Source: Litorihabitans aurantiacus
GTDB taxonomy: Bacteria; Actinomycetota; Actinomycetes; Actinomycetales; Beutenbergiaceae
Assembly: GCF_030161595.1 (NCBI RefSeq)
Contig: NZ_BSUM01000005.1
Coordinates: 1-37,989, forward strand
Reading direction: 5' to 3'
DNA: 37,989 nucleotides
Below, in pieces: positions 1 to 8,597 of this stretch. The notes under the pieces are model-generated. The model made no database searches and was not told the DNA's origin. It saw only the letters and a list, made by a program, of their open reading frames with translations. Both the position numbers and the translations under genes were made by a program. Numbering within the stretch: position 1 is the stretch's first letter; each line of letters starts with the position of its first letter.

Positions 1-108
1 CAGTTGCTTCGTGGGGCCGTCCGCGTCGCGGCAGCGCTCAACCCACTGGTGAGCGCACCACGGCTGTCCTGCTCGCTCCCACCGTCGCTGCGTCCCCTGT
101 GGCCCCAT
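1..108 (-). CDS. Partial small zinc-ribbon-like protein (C-terminus beyond window)
   Basis: Starts at an ATG (106-108, minus strand) and runs 36 codons off the left edge, so only the N-terminus is present. The sequence shows a motif R-A-G-Q-P-W-C-A-H-Q-W, closely matching R-A-G-R-P-W-C-S-H-L-W in the small protein at 5807-5998, including the Cys and His that could bind a metal. The two are probably paralogues. Function is unknown to me. The ORF is short and partial; the call rests on this match alone. Confidence 0.5.
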   Translation of the reverse strand, partial: MGPQGTQRRWERAGQPWCAHQWVERCRDADGPTKQL

Positions 109-236
109 GGCCGTCGAGGCTAGCGGCGGACTCGACGCCGCGGGGGAATAGGTCGTTGGCGAGTCTCCACAGGTAGCCGGAATCGATCGTTTACCGGTCA
201 GGGATGGTTGGGGGCGGAGCGGTGATGGCCCTGGGT

Positions 237-989
237 TTAGACGCGCACGCCGCCGGAGACCTCGATGCGTTCACCGGTGACCCACCGCAGGTCGGTGCAG
301 AGCAGGGCGCGCACGGCGTCGGCGATTTCTTGGGGGTCGCCCACTCTTCCCAGGGCGGTGTTGTCTGAAAGGAACGCCCGCACGTTGTGGTCGTCCCGCA
401 TGGCGCCACCGTTGAAGTCGGTGGCGGTGGGCCCGGGAGCCAGGGCGTTGACCCGGATACCTCGCGGACCGAGCTCGTGCGCCAGGTTGCGCGAGAGGGT
501 GTCGAGCGCGGCTTTGGAAGCGGCATAGGCGGCCATCCCGGTGCCCACCTGCTGGGAGGCCGAGGAGGTGATGTTCACGATCGCGCCACCGTCGCACAGG
601 ATCGGCGCTATCGCCTGTGTGAGCAGGAAAGGGCCGCGCACGTTCGTGCGCCACAGGGCCTCGAGGTCGTCAGGCGTGATGGTGTCCAGCGGTCCAAAGC
701 GTCCGACACCGGCGTTGTTGACCAGGGCATCGACGGTCCGCCGGCCCCAGAGGGTCTGGGTGGTGTCGGGGACCGCGGTGGCGAAGGAGGTGATGGAGTC
801 GATGCTGGCGACGTCGAGCTGGAGGGATGTGGCCTCGTGGCCCGTCGCGCGGATCTGAGCGACGATCTCTTCGACCGGCTTGGGGTCTGACCGGTAGGTG
901 GCGATGACGGCGGTTCCGGCGCTGGCCAGGGTGGCCGCAATGTGGCGCCCCAGTCCGCGGGTCGCCCCGGTCACGATGGCAATCTTCAT
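237..989 (-). CDS. Short-chain dehydrogenase/reductase (SDR), intact
   Basis: A 250-residue classical SDR, an NAD(P)-dependent cytosolic oxidoreductase; the substrate cannot be told from sequence. Visible motifs are the Rossmann glycine motif TGATRGLG at residues 7-14, NNAG at 91-94, the structural Asn at about 116, and the catalytic Ser142/143, Tyr155 and Lys159 in the S-Y-x3-K pattern. The length is normal for the family. The ATG start at 987-989 is preceded by a GAAGGGA ribosome site. It lies 59 bp downstream of a second SDR on the same strand, so the two probably form one operon, possibly controlled by the divergent AraC-type regulator at 1924-2813. Confidence 0.93.
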   Translation of the reverse strand: MKIAIVTGATRGLGRHIAATLASAGTAVIATYRSDPKPVEEIVAQIRATGHEATSLQLDVASIDSITSFATAVPDTTQTLWGRRTVDALVNNAGVGRFGPLDTITPDDLEALWRTNVRGPFLLTQAIAPILCDGGAIVNITSSASQQVGTGMAAYAASKAALDTLSRNLAHELGPRGIRVNALAPGPTATDFNGGAMRDDHNVRAFLSDNTALGRVGDPQEIADAVRALLCTDLRWVTGERIEVSGGVRV

Positions 990-1048
990 GTGGTCGTTCC
1001 CTTCGCGGCTGTGACGTTCTGGGTGTTCGTCACGGCTTAGTTGTGCCT

Positions 1049-1845
1049 CTAGCTCACCCGGGCCGCGACGATGCCGCCGTCGACGTCCAGGATGGTGCCG
1101 TGCACGTAGGCCGCCTCGTCTGAGGCCAGGAACCGCACAGCGTGCGCGATGTCGATGACGCTCCCGGGCTTGCCTGCCGGTGAGGGCGCCGTCAGCGTTT
1201 CCAGGATCTCGACCGTGGCCTGGTTGCCGGGGGTGATGGTCGCACCGGGTGCCACTGCGTTCACGCGAACCCCGTCGGGACCGTACTCGGCGGCCCAGGC
1301 CCGGGTGAGCTGTTCCAGGGCGGCCTTCGTGGCGGGGTACATCCCCACGCCCGGCGTGCCGATATGGGCCATCCAGGAGGTGATGTTGATGATCGCGCCG
1401 CGGCCTCGCTCGACCATCCCGGGGGCGAGCGCGCCCACCAGGTCGTGCGGAACGCGCACGTTGGTGGCCAGGAGTGCAGCGACGTCCTCGTCGGGAAGGG
1501 AAGCGGTCGGGCCCACGGGGAAGATTCCGGCGTTGTTGACGAGGATGTCGACGCTTCCACCCAGGGCCTGGCTCGCGCGTGCGGCGAAGTCACGGACCGC
1601 AGCGGGGCTCGCGGCCAGATCAGCCGTCAGCGCCGTGGCGCGGCCGCCGGCTGTGGTGATGGCGTCGGCCACCGACCCGGTTCGCTCGGCGTCTCGCCCG
1701 TGGACCAGGACATGTGCACCGGAGGCAGCCAGGACGTGCGCGATGGCTTCCCCGATCCCGCTCGAGGACCCGGTGATGATGGCGGTGCGGCCGACGAGAC
1801 GCTCATCGCGCGGCAGATCGGTCAGGACGGAGGGGGTGTTGTCAT
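1049..1845 (-). CDS. Short-chain dehydrogenase/reductase, frameshifted near its start
   Basis: The open frame from a GTG at 1672 lacks the nucleotide-binding N-terminus, but the same frame continues upstream through TGSSSGIG, the SDR cofactor motif, without an ATG, GTG or TTG start. An ATG at 1843-1845, one base out of frame, begins M-T-T-P. Adding one base to the five-base run at 1832-1836 joins that ATG to the Rossmann motif and gives a normal 265-residue SDR. Further motifs include NNAG and the Y-x3-K pair in MYPATKAALE. It is first of two SDR genes in an apparent operon and lies 78 bp from the divergent AraC-type gene. The substrate is unknown. The break is probably a sequencing deletion; a real mutation or a start inside the frame is less likely. 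Confidence 0.85.
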
Positions 1846-1923
1846 GCCTCCACGATCCCCGCTCTCGCGTGCGCGGGATTGCCCGATCCGGTCAACTTCT
1901 TGCCCGTCGGGTTGGATGGGGCA

Positions 1924-2813
1924 ATGGATACCCGCGCCGCGGCGAGCTTGGAGCGCTCTGCTGAGCGAGTCCGGCACCACATCGACCACCCCCACCGAGC
2001 CGCGAAGCTCGGGCTGCTGCTGGGACGGACCCTGACGCCTACCCCGATGCTGTTCGTGCGCTACCCGCCGTCGTTGTCGTTGGTGCTGACCGGTCGCAAG
2101 CTATCGGGAGACGACGAGCTGGGCCATCAGGAGTGGGGGCCGGACCGGTTTCTGATCACCCCAGTAGATCTACCGCTGATCGCGCGCGTGCTCGAGGTCG
2201 GTCAGCAGGGGGACTTTTGTCGGTGAACTGGCGTCTTGACCCCGCTGTAGTGGTGGAGGTCGCGGCGCAGCTGCCCCGGCAACGCGGCGATGACCAGCCA
2301 GCGCGCCTCGGGACGATGACCTACGAGCTCGCCGATGCAGTCGAACGGCTCCTGACACTGCTGGACGCACCCCAGGAGGCGGCGGTCCTTGCACCGCTGC
2401 TGAGCAGGGAGATCGTCCTGCGGCTGCTGCAAAGCGATCAGGCTCCACGTCTACTCGCCGCCGCCGAGCACGCCCGGGCCGACGTCGTCGGTGCCGCGAT
2501 CGCGCGTATGGACCAGGCGCTGGCTGATCCCTGGACCGTCGAGAGCATCGCGTCCGCGGCCGGGACCAGCCCGGCCACGCTGCGACGCCGCTTTCGTGAG
2601 CTGACCGGGCTCACCCCCATGCACTACCTCAAGCGGCTACGCCTGGGGGAGGCCCGGCGGGCCATGGTCGTCGACGGACTCTCCGCTGCCCAGGCCAGCG
2701 TGCGGGTCGGCTACCTCAGCGCCTCGCACTTCTCGCGTGACTACCGGGCCACTTACGGGCGCCCGCCGGGTGCTGATGGCACGGCCCTACGAGCTCAACT
2801 ACGTGCCGGATGA
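1924..2813 (+). CDS. AraC-family transcriptional regulator, frameshifted in the middle
   Basis: The N-terminal half (to 2226) resembles the AraC_N ligand-sensing domain, with a TPMLFVRYPPSLSLVLTG segment; the C-terminal half (frame open to 2813) carries the double helix-turn-helix, with WTVESIASAAGTSPATLRRRF and GYLSASHFSRDYRATYGRPP. The halves are in different frames; adding one T to the T4 run at 2215-2218 yields a continuous 296-residue protein (D-F-L-S-V-N-W-R-L-D at the join). I chose the ATG at 1924 over an upstream TTG because M-D-T-R-A-A-A-S-L-E-R matches the family's usual start. It is divergent from the SDR pair, which such regulators often control. The break is likely a homopolymer deletion error. 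Confidence 0.86.
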
Positions 2814-3041
2814 CACCGTGGGGTGCAGCTTGTTGGCGGGTCGGGCGAGATTCAGCTTGTCGTTCAGTGGATCGTTCACGTCACACCGCCGCCAGCGTCA
2901 CCATCTACGAACGGACTGGGTCCCCACCATCTGCGCGTCTGTAGGGACAGCGATCGTCGTAGCCAGCAGTATCGCGACCATCAACGCCTACACCCGCTGC
3001 CGACACCGCTGACCCTGCGTCCCGAAAGGTCGTGACGTGCC

Positions 3042-3788
3042 GTGGGTGAGACGAAGTGGTTCACATTGGCTTATGCCTACCCTCGACGCATGCGCACCTG
3101 GTACGAGGACGTCGTGGGACGTTTCGTCGCGGAGCGGTTCCCCGATGCGACAAGCGTGATCGTCGCTGGCAGCACCGTGCGTAACGAGCGGACGGCGTCG
3201 AGCGATGTCGACCTGTTGCTGCTCGGCCCTGACGGGTTCCTAGCCGACGGTGCCGACTCGCTCGCCGCCACGTACGCCCACGAGGGCGAGGCGGTCGAGG
3301 TGTTCGCATACACGCCCGTGGGCTTCGAGCGGTGGGCGCAGCGCGGCGTCGAGCAGTGGCGGCCCGTAATCGTGCGGATGCTGCTCGAGGGTCGGGTGCT
3401 CGCCGGCGACGAGGTATTGGAGCAGCTCCGCGAACGCTGGGCCGAGACGTACGACCGCGGCCCTCAGCCCGAAGACGCCGACGTCAACCTCCTGCGCTAT
3501 GCCATCACCGACCTCGTCGACGATCTCGCCGACGTGACCGACGACGTTGAGCGCCGCGTGGTCGCAGCCGAGCTGCTGCGACAGGTCGCGTCCCTCGCGC
3601 TCATTACTAACCACCGCTGGATCGGCACCGGCAAACACCTCTCCCGCGAACTGCGTCGATGGGATGCGGTGCGCGCAGCTCGCCTGACCGACCCGTACGT
3701 CGCCGGCGACTTCGACGCCTTCCATGCCGCAGCGGCCGCCGAGCTCGAAAGCGCGGGCGGACGACTCCGGACAGGCTTCACGCGCTGA
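3042..3788 (+). CDS. Nucleotidyltransferase-fold protein
   Basis: A protein of 248 residues from a GTG start, or 232 from the ATG at 3090, which may be the true start because homology-like sequence begins there. The signature G-S-x9-S-D-V-D-L-L-L-L matches the GS…DxD active site of the minimal nucleotidyltransferase fold (DNA polymerase beta superfamily), where the two Asp bind metal. The rest is helical and acidic (NLLRYAITDLVDDLADVTDD) and resembles the helical C-terminus of antibiotic nucleotidyltransferases and MNT-type antitoxins. No HEPN partner is adjacent, so a toxin-antitoxin role is not supported. The substrate is unknown. It stands alone between two non-coding stretches. Confidence 0.8.
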   Translation: MGETKWFTLAYAYPRRMRTWYEDVVGRFVAERFPDATSVIVAGSTVRNERTASSDVDLLLLGPDGFLADGADSLAATYAHEGEAVEVFAYTPVGFERWAQRGVEQWRPVIVRMLLEGRVLAGDEVLEQLRERWAETYDRGPQPEDADVNLLRYAITDLVDDLADVTDDVERRVVAAELLRQVASLALITNHRWIGTGKHLSRELRRWDAVRAARLTDPYVAGDFDAFHAAAAAELESAGGRLRTGFTR

Positions 3789-4145
3789 GCCTCCCGTACG
3801 TCGCCATCGGCCAGGCCGGCTCGACCATCAGCGGACGCGAGCTCCGCGCAGGTCGGCGTCCGCAAACGGTCGGCTGCGCACGTCCGCCGGCCGCCGCGAG
3901 ACACGCCGGCGGGGGAGTGTCCACAACCCGTGTACGAATCTTTCCGCTTGTCGGCCGCGGTGAGCACGAGTTTCCGCTCGTCCCAGACCACACTCTCAAC
4001 AGTGGTAACAGTGATGTTAGATCCGGTCGCCGGAGAGGGGGAGCCGCAACCTCTCGTCCGATCGGCGCGCGAGCGAAGTTCCCAGCCAGGGCACAACCTG
4101 AGCCCAGGAAAGGGAAAAGCAAACGTGCGGTCGTAGCATGGCGGG
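3789..4145. other. Non-coding stretch with one palindromic motif
   Basis: No gene is supported in these 357 bp between the nucleotidyltransferase and sensor-kinase genes. The only distinct structure is the element at 3998-4020, annotated separately. The promoter of the sensor kinase should lie in the last 100 bp, but I see no clear consensus boxes. Confidence 0.6.
3998..4020. promoter_or_regulatory. 23-bp operator-like element, copy 1
   Basis: The pattern is AACA-n3-GTAAC-n-GTG-n-TGTTAG, with imperfect dyad symmetry between AACA and TGTT. It matches 18 of 23 bases of a second copy at 11488-11510. It lies about 125 bp upstream of the sensor-kinase start. Such dyads are typical of TetR-like binding sites, but no partner regulator is identified. 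Confidence 0.4.
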
Positions 4146-5810
4146 ATGTCGTCGATGGCTGATGTTGAGGCGCTTGTGCCGCCTTTGCCGGTGCGGACGG
4201 TGCTGTGGCGCACCCAGGCACCGTTCCTGGTGACACTCGCGGTAGCGCTGGTGGCCGGCGCCGTGACTGAGGCGGGGCCGACGTGGCCGTATGTGGCGGC
4301 GGGGGTGGCGGCGGCATGCGCGACAGCTGCGACGGGTCTTCTGGTCTCCCGGTTGGGGGAGGGGGTCTTGATCGGTGGTGCGGTGGTGCACATGGTGGTG
4401 GTGGCGGGGGTGGATTACGCGTCGTGGCCCACGACTCCCTCAATGGTGGGTCTGATGATGCTGCCGGCGCTGCACCTGAGCTACGGATTCAGGGCGCGCC
4501 GTGGCCCGTATCTCTTGGCGGTCGGGGTTCCCCCGATCCTGACGGCTCTCGCGCTGGGGTCGAGCAGGGCTGTGGCGGCGACGTGGGCCAGTGCGGCTGT
4601 CCAGATCCTGGCCCTCGTCGCGGTGGCCACGGTGGTGTACCTGTCGGCCCGGCACGCCTGGCTTCAGCGCGTCCAGCTTCAACAGGCACTGCTGGAGGCG
4701 CGGGCGGCGGTCAACACCGCGCAGGTGGTCGCCGATGCGATCGAGACCGGGGTGACCTACTACGACACCGCCGGCAGGGTGGAGGTCCGCAACAAGGCGA
4801 TGACCGGCTTCGCTCAGCGTGCCGGCTACGACGCCGAGACCGTGAGCGCGCAGCACATCTACCAGTCCGACCAGGTCACACCCGTGGACCTCGGTGAGCA
4901 GCCCATGGAGCGGATGCTGCGAGGCGACATGGTCGATCACGACCTGTTCTACCTCGGTCCGCCCGGTGACCAGCGAGCCGTCACCTTCACCACCACGAAG
5001 CTCGACGGTCTCGCCGGCCCCGCCGGGTGGGTGCTGGCAGCTCATGACGTCACGGACCTGGTCAACGCGATCACCACCCGCGAGGAGATGATCCTGACCT
5101 TCACCCACGAGCTGCGGACCCCGCTGACCTCGATCATCGGGTTCGCCGAGATGCTCCAGGACACCCTGGACCTGGAGGAGCTGGGTATCGCTCGGCCGGT
5201 GGAGGTCATCCACCGCAACGCCACCCACCTCTCGACGCTGGTCCAGATGCTCCTGCAGGCGGGGATCGAAGCCCAGGCGGAGCCGCACTTCGCGCCGACG
5301 GACGTCGGGGACATCGTTCGGGAGAGCGTCGCCTCCTTCCAGCCCAAGGCCGCCGGTCGCGGCATCACGTTGGAGGCGGGTACGCCCATCGGTGACACGC
5401 GTGCCGAGGTGGATCACCTGCGCATCCGGCAGGTGCTGGACAACCTCGTCTCCAACGCGCTGAAGTACCCTCCCGCGGGCACGACGACCCGCGTCCTGGT
5501 CGAGGGGACGCCCGACCACGTCCGCGTCCGAGTGGTCGACCAAGGCCCCGGGATCGACCCGCAGGACCTCCCGCAGCTCTTCCAGCGCGGCTTCCGTTCG
5601 GTCACAGCTCGCCGGACCGCAACGCAGGGGATGGGACTGGGCCTCGCGATCGCACGGGACATCGCACGGGCGCACTCGGGCGAGGTCACGATGGTCAACA
5701 ACCCCGACGGCGGAACCACCTTCACACTTGAGTTGCCACGACACCCGAACGTACAGACCGCTGACGCAGCGGCAGGGGACCAGGCGACCTACTCCTCGGC
5801 TCTCACCTAG
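4146..5810 (+). CDS. Membrane sensor histidine kinase with PAS-like domain
   Basis: A 554-residue protein. Residues about 20-175 are strongly hydrophobic, with probably five or six membrane helices forming an integral sensor. A PAS-like region follows (about 190-315, VADAIETGVTYYDTAGRVEVRN). The HisKA dimerisation domain carries the H-box F-T-H-E-L-R-T-P-L at His321. The ATPase domain has the N-box DNLVSNALKY, the G1 box VVDQGPGID and the G2 box GMGLGLAIA. All catalytic signatures are present, so it should autophosphorylate. No response regulator is adjacent, and the regulator at 7020-7807 lacks the phosphoacceptor Asp, so the partner is probably elsewhere. Its stop overlaps the convergent stop of the gene at 5807-5998. 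Confidence 0.92.
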   Translation: MSSMADVEALVPPLPVRTVLWRTQAPFLVTLAVALVAGAVTEAGPTWPYVAAGVAAACATAATGLLVSRLGEGVLIGGAVVHMVVVAGVDYASWPTTPSMVGLMMLPALHLSYGFRARRGPYLLAVGVPPILTALALGSSRAVAATWASAAVQILALVAVATVVYLSARHAWLQRVQLQQALLEARAAVNTAQVVADAIETGVTYYDTAGRVEVRNKAMTGFAQRAGYDAETVSAQHIYQSDQVTPVDLGEQPMERMLRGDMVDHDLFYLGPPGDQRAVTFTTTKLDGLAGPAGWVLAAHDVTDLVNAITTREEMILTFTHELRTPLTSIIGFAEMLQDTLDLEELGIARPVEVIHRNATHLSTLVQMLLQAGIEAQAEPHFAPTDVGDIVRESVASFQPKAAGRGITLEAGTPIGDTRAEVDHLRIRQVLDNLVSNALKYPPAGTTTRVLVEGTPDHVRVRVVDQGPGIDPQDLPQLFQRGFRSVTARRTATQGMGLGLAIARDIARAHSGEVTMVNNPDGGTTFTLELPRHPNVQTADAAAGDQATYSSALT

Positions 5811-5998
5811 ACCGGGGGAGGCGGGCGCTGCACCTCAGGGAGGGGTGCGGGGGCGGGGGACCCAACTTCCCACCTCGTGCCGCACATCTGGCAGGTCAGA
5901 AGACCATCTTCGTGGCGGGTAGCCCACAGGTGAGAGCACCACGGACGCCCCGCGCGATGCCAGCGCTCCTGCCGGTCTCGGGCGTCCTCCTCGCTCAC
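5807..5998 (-). CDS. Small zinc-ribbon-like protein
   Basis: A 63-residue protein from a GTG start. Visible features are a W-C-S-H-L-W segment at about residues 19-24, a C-x2-C pair (TCQMCGTRW) at about 36-39, and a proline-rich C-terminus. The Cys/His pattern suggests a small treble-clef or zinc-ribbon domain, possibly binding nucleic acid or protein; this is inference. A partial paralogue begins at position 108. Its stop overlaps the convergent histidine kinase stop by two bases. Upstream lies a set of TTCGCT inverted repeats (6039-6070) that may regulate it. Confidence 0.65.
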   Translation of the reverse strand: MSEEDARDRQERWHRAGRPWCSHLWATRHEDGLLTCQMCGTRWEVGSPAPAPLPEVQRPPPPV

Positions 5999-6038
5999 TC
6001 ACGTGACCTTAGGGAAAAAGCAGTAACCGTGGGAGAAT

Positions 6039-6070
6039 GTTCGCTAACAAAAGTTTCGCTTACAGCGAAC
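6039..6070. promoter_or_regulatory. TTCGCT/AGCGAA inverted-repeat cluster
   Basis: Two TTCGCT copies (6040-6045 and 6055-6060) face one AGCGAA (6064-6069). The inner pair forms a perfect dyad with 6-bp arms and a 3-bp TAC spacer; the outer pair gives 7-bp arms (GTTCGCT/AGCGAAC). It sits 40-70 bp upstream of the GTG start of the minus-strand gene at 5807-5998, where a repressor site would be expected. The binding protein is unknown. Confidence 0.45.
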
Positions 6071-6128
6071 GCTGGCGTGAGGTGAAGGCGTGTCAGCCCG
6101 GGCTCCATAAGTCGGAGGTCGTAGAGCT

Positions 6129-6500
6129 TCAGCCGGCGAGTTCGGACTCGGTAAACGGGACGACGGGGATCGCCTCGGTGTGGGTGGCGGACTTGGCCTC
6201 GAGGTACGCGCACAGCTCGGCGGCGGTCCGCAGCTCGGCGGTCAGCTGGTGGAGCTCGGAGCTGCTGAGGATGGTTTCGTCGGGTTGGGGTTCGATGACC
6301 ACGCGCCAGCGGGGGTCGCCCGGCTCGTGGGGCTGCATGTACACCGTGGTGGTGGCGTTGCTCAGCGGGACCACGACCAGACCGGTGTCGGTCCCGGCCG
6401 GCCCGTCCTGGATGACCACGCGAGCGGTTTCGGCCACGGGGTGGGCGGGGGTGAACTCCTCCAGCCACTGATCGAGTGTCTGCTTGCTGCGGAACGGCAT
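6129..6500 (-). CDS. Hypothetical protein, 123 residues
   Basis: I choose the ATG at 6498-6500 because a strong GGGGAGGTGA ribosome site precedes it. A further in-frame start at 6530 would add ten residues but has no such site. The product is soluble and mildly acidic, with beta-rich segments (ARVVIQDGPAGTDTGLVVV, TTTVYMQ, RWRVVIEP) followed by a helical segment (SELHQLTAELRTAAELCAYLEA). I do not recognise a family. The neighbours are a zinc-ribbon-like gene and a VOC gene on the same strand, with gaps too large to assert an operon. Confidence 0.7.
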   Translation of the reverse strand: MPFRSKQTLDQWLEEFTPAHPVAETARVVIQDGPAGTDTGLVVVPLSNATTTVYMQPHEPGDPRWRVVIEPQPDETILSSSELHQLTAELRTAAELCAYLEAKSATHTEAIPVVPFTESELAG

Positions 6501-6636
6501 GTGGTCACCTCCCCGGGGTGATGGGCGCACGGGCCGTCGGTGGCCCAGCCGTTGATTCTAGAGGTTCGATTCCGGGCCGACCGACCGAGCTGTCTTGGGT
6601 CGAAGCGGGGGAGTCGGGCCGCTATCGTCACCTGCC

Positions 6637-6996
6637 TCACGCTCCTGCTGGCACTAACGAGTAGATGCTGAGCCGGTTGCCGTCCGGATCGACGAAGTCG
6701 AAGTAGTTCACCGCGCTCTCGACGTGCTGGAGCGGTCCGACGGCGACCCCCAGGCTCATCAGTCGCTCGTGTTCGAGCGCGGCGTTGGTGACCCCCAGGC
6801 GCAACACGACCTCGGCGCCCGAACGTGCAGTGGGCTCCGACCCCAGCTGGAGCCACACCGGTCCCACCTTGAACTCCACCACGTCGTCGTCGGGCTCAAG
6901 ACCCGGCTCGATGAGTTCGAGAACCCTGCGATACCAAAGAACTGCTGCCGCTAGATCGGCGACGGGCAGTCCGACAGTCACACTCGAGATATTCAT
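6637..6996 (-). CDS. VOC-family (glyoxalase/bleomycin-resistance/dioxygenase fold) protein
   Basis: A 119-residue protein from the ATG at 6994-6996, preceded by a GAGGA-like site; a longer frame to 7185 only overlaps the upstream gene and is unlikely. The sequence has the usual VOC start (SSVTVGLPVADLAAAVLWYRRVL), a central beta region and the typical end YFDFVDPDGNRLSIYSLV. The single-domain length fits a small metal-dependent or binding VOC protein that works as a dimer; the substrate is unknown. It starts about 23 bp after the repaired end of the response regulator on the same strand, so the two are probably cotranscribed. Confidence 0.86.
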   Translation of the reverse strand: MNISSVTVGLPVADLAAAVLWYRRVLELIEPGLEPDDDVVEFKVGPVWLQLGSEPTARSGAEVVLRLGVTNAALEHERLMSLGVAVGPLQHVESAVNYFDFVDPDGNRLSIYSLVPAGA

Positions 6997-7019
6997 CGGA
7001 CCATCCTCACGGACACGGT

Positions 7020-7807
7020 TCAGGGTCTCGGTGCGTTCTCGGGTCCGTGGGCGGGACGCAGGACGTACCCCACGCTGTGAACGTTGTGGATCAGGGAGTC
7101 CGGTCGGCGTCGACCTTCCGACGCAGGTAGTGGATGTAGAGATCCAAAGTTTTGGGGTTGACGGTGTAGTCGTAGTGCCAGACACGGTCGGCGATCTGCG
7201 CCTTCGACATCACGCGTCGGGGGTTGCGCATCAGCAGGCGCAAGAGGTCGAACTCCGTGATCGACAGGTGTAGCTCCTGATCGCCGCGTCGCACCTCGCG
7301 CGTGATCTCGTCGAGCTCGAGATCCCCGACCCGGTAGGTCGAGGGCAGGCGGGGCGCCTGGCCCCCCACGCCGCGTAGGAGGTCGCGCACGCGAGCAGCG
7401 AGATCCTCAGCGCTGAACGGGCGTCGCAGGTAATCATCACCGCCGGCGGTCACACCTGGCAGACGCCGGTCGTGCTCACCCGGGCCCGTCACCAGCAGCG
7501 CCGGGACCTGACGCGCCCTCCGGATCTTTGCCAGCACGGCAATCGGATCCGCGTCGAGGATCCCCGCGTTCAGGATCACGACGTCTGGGTCGAGCACCGT
7601 AGCGGTGGCGAGGACGTCCTCGGCCCGCGCGGCAAGACGCACCTCCATCCCCTCCCCGCGCAGCACGCCAACGACAATGTCGGCCAGGACCGGGTTCTTG
7701 AGCTGCACGAGCACCCGCCACACCGTGGCGGAGGCCCCAGCAGAGGGGGCGGGAACGCTGGCCGGGCCGCCGTCAGACGGCGGAGAAAGGGCCGCAGTAC
7801 CGATCAC
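7020..7807 (-). CDS. OmpR-type response regulator with degenerate receiver, frameshifted near its end
   Basis: After an Ala/Pro-rich leader comes a receiver-like domain and then a winged-helix DNA-binding domain (ITEFDLLRLLMRNPRRVMSK, LDLYIHYLRRKVD). The receiver is unusual: the phosphoacceptor Asp is replaced by Asn (DPDVVILNAG), the N-terminal acidic pair is missing (VLVQLKNP), and the conserved Lys before Pro is Arg (DDYLRRPF). The Thr of the switch is kept. It probably acts without phosphorylation. The frame stops at 7091 right after D-R-T-P; adding one base to the run at 7094-7096 continues it through LIHNVHSVGYVLRP, the usual family ending, to 7020. I prefer the GTG at 7807, behind GGGAGGA, to an in-frame GTG at 7861. 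Confidence 0.86.
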
Positions 7808-7979
7808 CCATCCATCATCCTCCCGTGTGAAACGGAACCGGACCATGCCGGTAGCAGTCACTGCCCGACCTCAGAACTTCCGTAGAGACCTCTGCCGCAG
7901 CTGCCACGACACACCTAGGCTCGATCCTGATCACGGCGTGCCAGATGGGCGCCGGCTCCCCAACACTTCGGAGAATCCT

Positions 7980-8387
7980 GTGCCCGTCAACTTCTCGCAC
8001 CCCGAGGGCCTGCTGAAGCAGACCGACTACTCGCCTGTCGCGGTCGCCACCGGCTCGCGTCTCATCGTGCTCGCCGGCCAGGCGGGCGTCACGGCCGACT
8101 TCGAGCCCGCCGCACCCGACCTCGCCGGACAGGTCCGAGCCGCCCTGCACAACATCGCCGTCGGAGTCCGCGGCGCCGGTGGCGCACCCGCAGACATCGC
8201 TCGCCTCACCTTCTACATCGTGGACTGGCAGCCCTCGATGTGGGAGGACGTTCTGGCCGGGATCGCACACGCACAAGAAGTCGACGGATTCCCGACGCCC
8301 GCGCCGCCCGTGACCATCATCGGAGTTCAAGCGCTCTTCACACCCGACTTCGTCGTCGAGATCGAAGCCATCGCAGTCACCGACTAG
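7980..8387 (+). CDS. RidA/YjgF-family protein
   Basis: A 135-residue protein from a GTG at 7980 behind GGAGAA. Family features are the N-terminal FSHPEGLLKQTDYSPVAVA, then LIVLAGQAGV, the helix QVRAALHNIAVGVRGAGG, and TFYIVD before VTIIGVQALF and FVVEIEAIAV. RidA proteins are trimeric enamine/imine deaminases that remove reactive 2-aminoacrylate, but paralogues vary. The catalytic Arg commonly seen near residue 105 (C-x-R-x2-V) is not evident here, so this copy may not be a standard deaminase. A strong palindrome follows 52 bp after the stop as terminator. Confidence 0.86.
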   Translation: MPVNFSHPEGLLKQTDYSPVAVATGSRLIVLAGQAGVTADFEPAAPDLAGQVRAALHNIAVGVRGAGGAPADIARLTFYIVDWQPSMWEDVLAGIAHAQEVDGFPTPAPPVTIIGVQALFTPDFVVEIEAIAVTD

Positions 8388-8439
8388 GGGCCCCACCGCG
8401 TGCCGGTGCGCATCGTGTGGCACGTGTCCAGGTGTGCCG

Positions 8440-8467
8440 AACGGCCCCGTCGATCGACGGGGCCGTT
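8440..8467. terminator. Strong palindromic terminator between convergent genes
   Basis: A perfect 28-bp palindrome with 14-bp arms beginning AACGGCCCCGTC. It lies between the end of the RidA gene (plus) and the end of the oxidoreductase gene (minus, 8598), so it could end transcription both ways. No long T-tract follows, as is common in high-GC bacteria. Confidence 0.75.
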
Positions 8468-8597
8468 CCGGCAGGGCTAGTACCGGCGCGAGTGGCCCTT
8501 CCATTCCGCTGCTGGGCCCGTGGGGTTCGCCTCGGAGCTCGCCGCGGTGGACCTGCACGCCGGTCGGCAACTGTGTCGGAATCGGGCTCGGTCTGAA

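Noticed and set aside
4440-5744. 434-residue minus-strand ORF opposite the sensor kinase
   Set aside because: The composition is Asp/His/Arg-rich without motifs, typical of the shadow of a high-GC gene; the kinase has full catalytic motifs.
6556-6590. GGTTCGATTCC resembles the T-arm of a tRNA and could mark an attachment site
   Set aside because: The flanking bases do not form a 5-bp T-stem, and no acceptor, D or anticodon stems can be built around it.
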